The notes under the pieces: generated by a model | Databases searched by the model: none | Told to the model about the DNA's origin: nothing | Seen by the model: only the letters and a program-made list of their open reading frames with translations | Position numbers and translations under genes: made by a program | Part shown: in pieces, positions 11,501 to 21,200 of the stretch | Numbering within the stretch: the stretch's first letter is position 1 | Layout: each line of letters begins with the position of its first letter | Assembly (NCBI GenBank): GCA_914767715.1 | Contig: OU612068.1 | Coordinates: 3,660,001 to 3,720,000 of the forward strand | Length of the DNA: 60,000 nucleotides | From: Membranipora membranacea | Taxonomy: Eukaryota; Bryozoa; Gymnolaemata; Cheilostomatida; Membraniporidae | Direction of reading: 5' to 3'

Positions 11501-13240
11501 CTCATTGTATTTAGTCATATCAAGTCACACACGAACCTTGCATGCTCTTGTTGTTGAAATCAGCATTTTGGATTCAACAAGCTTCAGCAATAATAATCTA
11601 CATTCGACATTCTAAGACCGAAAAACTTACTGGCAAATCATCTGATTCATAGACGCTCAGCGAAACAAATTTCCCTTTCAGTTCGTCACCTTGGAGATCA
11701 GCAGTCTCTTGAGTTTCATATGACAAGTCCAGTAACACACATTTACCTGTCAAAATTTGTTAATAATCACAAGATTCCACTGAATGATTGTACTACGGGC
11801 CTTATCTGTTGTGGTCAGGTATTTATTGTTGATTAAAGGTTGATTAAAAAAAAGGGTCACCATTTTATTATATCATTTTAAAGAGCTCAAAAAGTTATAC
11901 AAGCTTGTAGGTTCTCAAGTTTAGGTTGCACCTCAACCATATGCTTCAAGTCCAGGCATTTAGTGAAGATAAGATCACCAATCTCAAGTGGTGTAGTATG
12001 ATACGGCATTTATGGGTGAAAGCTCTTTTTTTTTGTTACGCATTCCTTACTCCTGTTCTCTCCTCTGCTTTATTGCTTCCCCATTCAGTAGTGGAGATAA
12101 ACACCGTGAAGGCCCCATCAGAACATAAATCCTATATGGCAGATATGGTGCACATAAGGTCCCAATATTGTTAATGAGTATTATGAGCATTCCAATGATA
12201 TAAAGAAGTACAGCTGTCTTTTTGACTTTAAAAACATAAGATTCATTAATTATTTATTATGACTCTGTGCATGGACTGTGAAACCTTGTGCCAAATTCGC
12301 CAATCTATTGATTATGTAACAATATGTGGAATGAATATTATGAACAATAACATTCAAATTGAACCTGTTTATATATATTGACCCTATTTAATAGTACACT
12401 ATTGATATGTGACATCAACAGGCAATCCGTTTCTGATGACAGAATAATGAGCTTTCGGGTGGGGATTTAAATCACCAAATATCCCTATCAACTGCAGAAC
12501 ACAGGAAAAATGATATCATAACCATCTAATTCAATATGATATTTAAATACACACACATATATATATATATGCATAATATGAATTATATATTTAAAATTAT
12601 GTAAGTTATACCCCTGATGTTGTTATCGAGTCCGCATGTCTCTATATATAAAGCTCCATAGCATCTCCTCAAACTCATACACTGATCTACACAATCCATG
12701 AGAGATCTCGTCTCTAATGTCTCTATGATTGAGCTGCTGCCAGAATAAAATGTCCTCTCCGATTCTATGCTGCCGCTGAACTTTGACAGGACACACTTAC
12801 CAACCTCTGTAAAAGCATATAGAACACAATTAAATTATGTATATTATATAGATATACCTATGAAAAATATTATATAAACAAACAAAGGAGACATTTACCA
12901 ATCTCTGTGGAATGATATTAGAATTAGAATATAAAAATCTATGACATTATTTACTTGACTTGATTCAGTATTTTTATGTAGAGTTTTGTGATCCTGCTGT
13001 AAGAGATTCACATGTGATTTGTATACCACTTGCTTAGCTTGCTGGCAAAATATGTGGCCAACCATAAAAAACTTGGGTGACATTGGATATATTAATACTT
13101 GTTACCTTGAAATCGCCGTTGACCTGACACAATGTAAACTTACCCAGTACGTTGTCACCAGTTGCTGCGACATAGCTAGCAGCTAAATAGCAGCAAATGA
13201 CTGAAAGGAAAGCTGACAAATTTACACCAAACCTGACCAT
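5554..13240 (-). CDS. Gene A: secreted PAN + CTHRC1-like repeat protein, exons 1-12 (3' exons outside window)
   Basis: Minus-strand paralog of B and C. Exons from 5' to 3': 13240-13144, 12806-12612, 11746-11631, 11348-11246, 10468-10371, 9727-9529, 9316-9167, 8968-8877, 8060-7957, 7600-7491, 6271-6107, 5764-5554. All have AG/GT borders, and lengths and phases match B and C. The start ATG opens a signal peptide (MVRFGVNLSAFLSVICCYLA). Exons 2-3 encode a PAN/apple-like module and exon 4 a Cys-rich segment. Exons 5-7 and 8-11 form two CTHRC1-like domains, and exon 12 starts a third, ending at CARW. Exons 13-14 are absent, with a BEL/Pao element downstream. Oddities: exon 2 ends with an extra cysteine (ETCGLDNN), and exon 7 replaces the family's GPCPGYGSDGYTAW-like stretch by IPCIYISDGYTGL, losing a tryptophan. 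Whether A is still functional depends on sequence left of the window. Confidence 0.85.
6537..6911. mobile_element. TTAA-bordered MITE in gene A intron 10
   Basis: About 375 bp with imperfect terminal inverted repeats: the left end starts TTAAAGTGCAACCAAGATTTC and the right end is the complement of TTAAAGGGCAACCAAGGTTTC. Both ends carry TTAA, as expected of elements that duplicate a TTAA target (piggyBac-like), although the superfamily is not proven. Related copies form a cluster at 22461-23235 in gene B. No coding capacity was seen. Confidence 0.7.
7040..7180 (+). repeat. Degenerate tandem repeat in gene A intron 10
   Basis: A unit of about 55-60 bp containing GGTCAGATGACTTTATGCTC is repeated about twice, with a decayed third part (TTCTCTGC... 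phrases) across roughly 7010-7160. It has no coding meaning that I can see. Confidence 0.45.
10583..10978. mobile_element. Palindromic MITE (family 2) in gene A intron 4
   Basis: The two ends are inverted copies beginning ACCAATGCATGTTATAGTCA. The inverted arms are about 170 bp each with a small unpaired centre near 10760-10810. A second member, diverged but clearly related (CATGTTATAGTCAGACAG at its left end), lies at 48394-48678 in intron 11 of gene C. No coding capacity was seen. Confidence 0.7.
11180..11280 (-). repeat. Tandemly duplicated 5' splice site, gene A exon 4/intron 4
   Basis: On the minus strand exon 4 ends at 11246 followed by GTAAGATTATACACCATATC. A second TATAG|GTAAG lies exactly 32 nt downstream (exon-like end at 11214), followed by a decayed third unit. 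Use of the distal site would add ten codons and then an in-frame TAG. The same arrangement is present in genes B and C. Confidence 0.75.
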
Positions 13241-13249
13241 ATTTTTTTC

Positions 13250-13291
13250 AGAACGACAGCAGACCCAGAAGGTTTCAGGTATAATATATTT
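13250..13291 (-). promoter_or_regulatory. Putative core promoter/5' UTR of gene A
   Basis: Upstream of the gene A ATG the minus strand reads a TATA-rich stretch (AATATATTATA) followed by CCTGAAACC, a short variable part, and GTCTGCTGTCGT. Genes B and C carry the same order: TATA-like sequence, CCTGAAACCATCAGAG, GTCTGCTGTC, then the ATG within about 30 bp. The TATA-like element lies about 45 bp from the ATG, so transcription would start just upstream of the start codon. This is a comparative inference; no start-site data are available. Confidence 0.5.
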
Positions 13292-13490
13292 TAGTTTCTG
13301 CTGTCATTTGCACTATTTTCATAATAATTGATCACTGATGAATTATTTGCTATGACGCGGAAAAGAAAACAATAATGTTATTGAAACGTTGCCTGGTTAT
13401 TTATAGATTGTATTGTTGTGATCCTCTCTAGCATCAACATAACTAACGATTATTTTTTTATGTTTATAAAAAGCTTGTCAAAATTGTATG

Positions 13491-13563
13491 ACCAACCCTA
13501 AGGCTAAAATTTTGAGACCAACCCTAAGGCTAAAATTGTGAGACCATGCCTAAGGCTTAAATG
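13491..13563. repeat. 26-bp tandem repeat, about 2.8 copies
   Basis: Units at 13491-13516, 13517-13542 and 13543-13563 share ACCAACCCTAAGGCTAAAAT; the third is shorter and diverged. Confidence 0.85.
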
Positions 13564-13689
13564 ATCTTGCTCATATATCTAGTGGCAGTGAAAATTCAAG
13601 CCTGTATCTGGCTACATTGGACAGTCTGGATTTGGAGTAGGGGAACGCACTGGAAAATAACATTATAAACTCTCATTCTGAAATCTTTC

Positions 13690-13960
13690 TCATTCTATCT
13701 TTTGTCTTTGCGTTCTTTCAGTTTTTGCACGACAATCACCTCAGTCCAAACACTCATGCTAGAACTCAGGTGAACTCCATGTATGGTAACAATTGCAGCA
13801 TCGCTAATGTCTGTATGTATTTTAAGACTATTTCTATGCAGGGATTAAAAACATTTATACCTACTAAGAAACGTCTGATGATTAAAATATTAGCCTCTGT
13901 AACAGACAAATGATTAACTCCATCTGATAGGATGTATAAGTTGCGCTGTATAATTGTAAG
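13690..13960 (+). repeat. Dispersed repeat copy 1 (partner at about 28070-28310)
   Basis: Phrases such as TTTTGTCTTTG, CGACAATCA-CTCAGTCCA, CTCATGCTRGAACTC-GGTGAACTC and CTCTGTAACAGACAAATGATT recur in the same order and orientation just downstream of gene B. It is either a low-copy transposon remnant or part of an ancestral duplication unit of this cluster. Confidence 0.6.
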
Positions 13961-14578
13961 TTACCTTCCGCCAATTAATTTCTCACAAATCCAGTCAGCA
14001 GTGGTCTAACGGTAAAAAGTGCTACTAAAAAATACTGCAGATTCACTGTGTGTTTGCAAATCCCACATGCAGTAAAACGAACTCCCTTCGAATTCCGGCA
14101 GGCGGGTGTATATGGAGAGAGTTGGGTACCATGGTATTCGTCACCTGTACTCTAGAGGGGGTCACTCTATCAGCATTGATGACTTATGAGTGTATGAGCA
14201 CTGAAAACTATATCATTCTGATTGTCATTATTGATATGTGAATTTTTAGAGTTATCTACTAATTGTTACAGGGTAGGATAATCTTTCACTGTCCATAAAA
14301 CAGTATCAAAAAGATTTTTTTTTTCGAAGATTCATATAGCTCAGAGTACTGTGTTCCAATTTTTGGGGGAATGTTGAGTGAGTGAGATGACCGAGAGACT
14401 GGTAAGCTAACAGAACAAAAAAAATTGGTACTGACCAAACTTTAAAAATCACAGAATGAAATTATGTCGGGATTGAATGCAATTCTGTGGTATACAGCCT
14501 CTTTTTTTTCTGTTTTCCTTTTTTGAGCATCAGATAGAATTATTAGTTAGCATTTGCTGATCGTCTGAAGTCTGCAAT

Positions 14579-14799
14579 GTAGCCCGTAGCCCGTAGCCCG
14601 TAGCCCGTAGCCCGTAGCCCGTAGCCCGTAGCCCGTAGCCCGTAGCCCGTAGCCCGTAGCCCGTAGCCCGTAGCCCGTAGCCCGTAGCCCGTAGCCCGTA
14701 GCCCGTAGCCCGTAGCCCGTAGCCCGTAGCCCGTAGCCCGTAGCCCGTAGCCCGTAGCCCGTAGCCCGTAGCCCGTAGCCCGTAGCCCGTAGCCCGTAG
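14579..14799. repeat. (GTAGCCC)n heptamer array, about 31.6 perfect copies
   Basis: 221 bp of uninterrupted 7-bp units. Because 7 is not a multiple of 3 and the unit holds no stop on the minus strand, all three minus frames read the same seven-residue repeat (GYGLRAT). Those overlapping open frames are an arithmetic consequence of the repeat and are not evidence of a protein. It is not the usual animal telomere unit (TTAGGG). Confidence 0.97.
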
Positions 14800-15238
14800 A
14801 TGGGGCCACACAGTATTACAGTTGAATTCACGATTTAAATTCTACTCAACCTAGAATGAAACTTGAATTTCATCGTTCAATCCCCAATGCCATGCACTTC
14901 GTACCAAGCTTCCTATGGGGATCAATCACAGGCTTGTGACGCACCGGCTGAACACATAAGCATGATTGACATGAGAAAAGATGATGGAAAAGCTTTTATT
15001 TATCCTTTAATAATGGAGAATAGAGATTACTATTAATTTTAATTATATTGACAAAATGTATAGAAAAAGTTATGATAAACCAATGAACTTCATTGGATAA
15101 ACACAGGTCAGCTTGCATGTTTAGGAAGTTCTATTATTAACCATGCAGAGCGTGACAAAGTTATGGTTCTTCCTCTTTTTTGCAGCTCATTGTTGAAATC
15201 ATCAATAATTAATTACCATAAAATGCTGAAGAAATGAG

Positions 15239-15277
15239 TATATATAGAACCTGAAACCATCAGAGGTCTGCTGTCAT
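15239..15277 (+). promoter_or_regulatory. Putative core promoter/5' UTR of gene B
   Basis: TATATATAG at 15239-15247 is followed by CCTGAAACCATCAGAG and GTCTGCTGTCATT, ending 17 bp before the ATG at 15294. The block is nearly identical upstream of gene C and recognisable upstream of gene A, while the sequences further out do not align. The spacing suggests a TATA box about 30 bp from a start site near the GTCTGCTGTCA element. Confidence 0.55.
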
Positions 15278-15293
15278 TTTGAGTATAAGAAAA

Positions 15294-18200
15294 ATGACGA
15301 GGTTAGGTGTGAATTCTGCAGCATTTCTCACAGTTATTTTTTGTTTTATAGCGGCTAGCTATGCCACAGTATCTGGTGACAACATTCTGGGTAAGTTTCC
15401 ATTGCGCCTAGGCAACGGCAAGCATTCGAATGGGCATTTTAGGTGTCAAACATGAAGCTACCCAAATACACCCACATTTCCGGTAGATAATTTAATTATT
15501 TGTCGTTACACCAAGTGAAAATTATGTTACCACATGTGATTCTCTCATACAGAACTCAAAAAAAAACTTTTATAGGATAATAGGCTGATCATGTTTGGTT
15601 ACTATCATCAAAGATATAGCAAAACTATTTGGTTGCAGTTTTAAAATAACTGCGGAATTAAAATTTTGCAATACCTGGTACAAATAAAGCTATGTATACC
15701 CCTCTTAAACCATGGTCTGAATCCTGATAAAAATTCTTCGCTGTTGTTAATCCATCGATTACGTACAGTAACTTCGATATCACAGTTAAAATTGGCATGT
15801 CTAATAGGTTAATGGTGTGAACCTTTCTCTATCAGTACTAGAAAGAAGCCAAAGCATTATTTTATGCTTTGGGTCCACACTTTTGCAACCTTTAAGATGT
15901 ACCAATTTTAACTGTGATATTGAAGCTACTGTACGTAATCGATGGATTAACATGGAATCTGGTCTTAAATTTTTTTTTAAATCTCTGCATTATGTCTGTG
16001 CCATTTGAGGTCCTCTCTGAAAAAATGTGTCAAGGTATATACATAAAACTATCAACTTTGTCTATTTTCTTTCCATTTATAAAAAAAACAGAGCAATCAA
16101 TGGAGGAAGATCTGCTGAAATCAATCATCATCTCTTTAGTTTTATATCAGTGTTTAATATTTGTTTGCTAGCTTCACACCATTGGGAAAAATTCATTCAG
16201 GAGTATCAAGACATGTAGGACACTCAGCTAAAGTTGATGGAAGGATAGTGTTGAATGAAGAAGAAAAATAGACTAATAAAATTCTATTATATCTGAACTG
16301 AAGTTTTGTGGATGAGATTCTATTATACCTTTTACGATTGCGTTCCCCCTTTATCTCTATATACCATCTGATGTCAGTCAAATTCAGACAGTCTGGTAAG
16401 TATCAAATGCATTTTCATAATAATTGGGTCAGGGCTATTGGCCTATAGTTCTTGAGGATGGAAGGCTGTAGTTTTTTGGCACTTGATTTGTCTCAGAGTG
16501 CTTCTTAGATGATTGAATATATTGATTAAGCCACAGAATGGAAGAGGTAGCTCGTCAGCACATGCTTTCAGGATCTTGGAGGGCCGAGTAGGAGGTGGCT
16601 CAGTAGGTTAGAGCGCCGTTCCTTTAGGATGAAAATGCTAAATGTCGGTGGTTCGAATCCCACGGTGGTCCATCCGCTACTGGGGATTGGTTGGCCCCCA
16701 GTGTACTCCAATCTGCCTGCAAACAGAGAGCAACAAGGTGCAGATATTGCGGCCTCGCGACGAAGACAACATATTTTGCCGCACATGCTTTGGGATGTGG
16801 CTTGTGACAAAACATCGGTTTTTAATTAACCTTTTTTCATACTTTCATTTTCTTCCACAGAGGTTGGTAAGTGTGTCCTGTCAAAGTTCCGCGGCAGCAT
16901 AGAATCAGAGAGGACACTTTATTCTGGCAGCAGCTCAATCATAGAGACATTAGAGACGAGATCTCTCATGGATTGTGTAGATCAGTGTATGGGTTTGAGG
17001 AGATGCTACGGAGCTTTATATACAGAGACAGGCAGACACGATAGCCACAATTATAGAGGTATTATTACTACCTTAGATAAGTGTATTAAAAGCCGCTGAC
17101 ACAGCTGGGCTATAACTCCATTCAAAGCTACTGGCTAGATGTTTCGATGCCACAACTCTCTATTTAAATTTTTGACTGGTGGCTCTGCTGGGCAAAGCTA
17201 GCTGTGTCAACAGTGGTTTAAGCTAGTTTGACAGTGAGTAAATGTTGGCTAGCATCAAGTTTGTGTATAGTGATAAGGCTGAATAAATGCTAGTGAGCCA
17301 TAAATTTCACTATTCCGAGCCCTTAAGATATGGTAATTTGTTCCTCCAGAGAATACTTTACTTAAAAGTATTTGTATGTTATTTGTATTTGTATCCGGAT
17401 ATTACAGCTCAACGTTATATAGTTATAGTTTTATTGCAACATTGCTTCTCAGAGGTTCCAAATGCAAAAAGCCACTTCTTTGGCAGGACATTGCAGAGTT
17501 TGTATATTATGCAATTTTTGTAGAAGTTCCTATTTGTGATAAATTTATACCTCATAATTAATGTAAGCCTACATTCAATTCAGTTTCAATCCTTGTATTG
17601 TATCGAGACAAATAAAACAGCTTGAAATAGATGGATAATGCCACAATTCCAGACAGAATAGTTTCACAGTCCTGAGTATACCCTTTGAGCATGTGCAATG
17701 AAACAGGAAAAGGAACTAAGAGGTTATCTATCTAGTTTGTATTTTAGCCATCTGCCTGCAGGATAGCCTTTTGTCATAGCGACGGTGGCGCTGACTTATA
17801 TCATGAAAGGCAACTCCAAGAGTTCAAGGTTATCCGATTGCTTTTCCCAGCTGAAACCTGAAATCTAAAACAAGTGTCAGCATCAAGTTTCTTCGAAGCT
17901 TGGTCTTATCGCTTAAGCTTTGTGTGATCTGTGAAATTTCTATCAATTGAACTGAAGAGTCAAATATCAATAAATTAACAAACCTCTGTATATATAGCAA
18001 TGAAGATTTTTTTACAGGTAAATGTGTTTTACTGGACAGATCATATGAAACTCAGGAAGCTGCTGATCTTCAAGGATATGAACTGATAGGAAAGTTTGTG
18101 TCGCTGAGCATCTACGAGTTGGATGGTTTGCCGGTAGGGTTTTCGATTTTAACATACAGCTCATCATGTCAAATGAATCAAGCCCAAAATCCCGTTATTT

Positions 18201-21200
18201 CTACATCCCAAATTCTGTTTTCCACCTCTCCCTCCTAAAAGGGTAAAGGACTGAGCAAACTTACAAATGTGATGATCTGGACAAGGGAGGGGATGACTGA
18301 TCGCTTTTATTGGAAAAGTATTAGTTGTTGCTGAGAGAGTTACCAATATCAAGCTTACTGTAATCTGAGAGAACATAGGCAGGTCATGTTAAACTAAATT
18401 GATTCAATGAATTATTCACATGCAAGCAAATGTTTCTGTTTCCCATTCTTGATTAAGATTTTACAATTTGCATGAAGTTCTGCAAAATCAATTTTCTCCT
18501 ATTTTTATTTGTTTGTTTTTCCATCACTAATAATCTGGATCAAAGAGGCAAGCACAAAGTACTAATAATTTGAATCAAGAGTAATGCTACATTTCATTTT
18601 GATGATTTCAAGAAATATTGTGTTCGAGCCCTCAAACTAGATTTCTTCATTTGGGTTGGTAGAAAAATATTCTGTCACTGAGCTACATTCCTGAGACCTG
18701 AGGTAAATTTATACTTTATGACACATCAAGTAAGCAATCGTTTAGCGCCACTTCCGACTCAGTCAAGGCTGTGCCTGTAGACTCATTGCTTTTGTTTCAA
18801 ACCTTATTTTAGACTGGTGGAGATAGTTGTGATAGTATAAGTTGTGCTACAGGCGCGTCATGTTATACTCTGTGTGATCAATCTGGAGATCATACACCAT
18901 ATCCCTACTGTATAGGTAAGATTATACACCATATCCCTACTGTATAGGTAAGATTATACACCATAACCCTACTGTATAAATATGAATAGAATATGTATTA
19001 CACATAAATGAATTATATACTCAGAAAAAATACAAACCATGATCCCTGAAATAAGAACAGATATGGCTGTCCGGTGTAAACCCAAATTTGATGATGATTT
19101 TATTGCATGCCTGTGATTATTACTGCCGCGAGGAGTTGTCTACAGCCTCATCAAAAAGCAGAAAACTCATATAACATAATTGTTCTGTGCATTGTAGCTG
19201 ATAACACAGATTGCGATCAGGATGAGGAGTTTACTAACATCAGGTATTATTTTGGTGACAGGTATGGTGATGGGACAGACGATGGCATAGTTCAGGTGAG
19301 CTGACGCTTCTGCTGCTGCTGCTGCTGTATTACTCATTGAAAGGAGTATGCAGAGATATTTTCCATAATGCCTCTGATATAAGTGCACTGCACACAAGTT
19401 GCATCTCTGTGCTTAACTCTAGGGCAGTGGCAGTCCACTAAATCAGAAGGAAATAATTATATTTATTTTATTCCTATCTCAACCATACATTACATTTCAT
19501 GGCATTCGTTTATAAAATTTCATGAGTAAACACAACAAATTTTATTTTAAATACTTGATGTTATTTTGCAGCATATCACTTATGACAAACAGAGGGAGGA
19601 CACATGGATTAGAATCATTTGGCATACCAGTTTTCGAGGTCACGGCCACGCCACCGGCGTTTGTCATCAGTGGTATGTTACATTTGATGGCTCCGACTGC
19701 TCCGACCCAACAAAGATAGTTAGAGTCGATTACAGTGCTACCACAGGAATTATGATTCGCGGAGAAGGATGTAAGCACTTTCTTTCAAATACAATTCCTT
19801 CCATGCATAGTTAACAACCTTGCTCTGCAGGCTGCAGCTGCAGTTGAAGAGTAAAAATTGACTAGCAAACACCAGTTGTTTCAACTTGCTGTGCTGTTAT
19901 CATTAGTTTTATGCATTCTTTTCTCTTTCTATTTCCAGTGGATGGCACATGCAAAAACATTGCAAAGGGCTCTCGAAGGCTAGATTTCAGGATCGGTCCT
20001 TGTCCAGGTTATGGATCAGATGGGTATACAGCATGGAGACAAGTGAGACAACTCATTGTCATGGAGATTGTACCAAGGACTCAAGCTGCTTGTAAGCTGA
20101 ATATTCACTGAATCTAATAGGGTTATTTAAGGCCATTTTTAAACCTGTAATGACTAATTTCGTCCTCACTGAGCAAAATTTTTCGCATGTTTGGAGTCAA
20201 GAGAGTTTGCATTGCTGCCATAGGCTTAATGACTGTTTTAGTCTACGGTATCCGAATCATAGTTCTACATGCAGTTCTGTCTTTAGCTGCAGCCTGCCAA
20301 GTATCCAGTTTAATTTCTCACCACTTCAAATTCCGTTTCACTACATCTTTATATCTAAGACAAGGACGTCCCTGCTTTCTTGTTCCTGAGCTCAGTTGTG
20401 AATAGAGAAGCTGGCTAGGTAATCTGTCTGCATGCGCCCATTCGATGATTGTGTCTAGTCCATCTCAGGTTGCGCTCAAAGAGTATGACCTGCAATCAGT
20501 GCTAAACCACTTCTTGTATATATATCATTTGTTTGATTCTTTATCTTTCCAGGTTATTTTCATGACCTCTCTCAGGCGCCTCATCATATATGCATTAAGC
20601 TTCTTGACATGTGTTCTATAAATAGTTCATTTTTCAGCCCCATCCAACAGCGTGGATAAGACTATTGCCTTCTATACTTTGCATTTCACCCGAAGGGACA
20701 CATAGCCTTGCATAACACTAGCCTTTCTCCTTTCTCCTTTCTCCTTTCTCCTTTCTCCTTTCTCCTTTCTCCTTTCTCCTTTCTCCTTTCTCCTTTCTCC
20801 TTTCTCTTGCCACTGCAGAAGAATGTATACCCACAATCTACTAGACTGTCGTAACACACCAAGTGAGTTTCACTGAGTGCAGCTATGTCCACTCTATATC
20901 TACTGAGTTCTTTTTTTATCAGGGCAGTCTGTCGCTCAGGTCTACTTGATGTAGCCCTATCCATCAAGGTCCTAACATTCAACTCTGCAAGGCACACTTG
21001 TTTCTGTTTCTGGCGTCCTAGCTGATTTTTCATGGTCATCCGAAGCGGAAGATGATAAAAGAAAACCTTGTTTGGCCGTGCGGCGTTCAAGCCGGCATTG
21101 TTAATTATTCTCCTGACTATTTTCTGCGTACAAAAGCTGTTCCCAGCAGGGTTAAATAAAAACTAGACCTTGCTTTTCCAGATTCACTGTCTCGGCATAC

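Larger units (their letters stand above)
13241..15293. other. Divergent intergenic spacer between genes A and B
   Basis: No gene is supported. The spacer contains the two facing promoters at its ends, a three-unit 26-bp repeat (13491-13563), a segment repeated downstream of gene B (about 13690-13960), and a heptamer array (14579-14799). If A and B share regulatory sequences they should lie here. Confidence 0.6.

Noticed and set aside
14579-14799. CRISPR array or telomeric repeat
   Set aside because: There are no spacers, the unit is 7 bp, and the unit does not match TTAGGG-type telomeres; the context is a eukaryotic intergenic spacer.
14530-14831. Three overlapping minus-strand open frames encoding GYGLRAT repeats
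   Set aside because: They are produced by the stop-free 7-bp repeat read in every frame; no promoter, signal or homology supports a protein.
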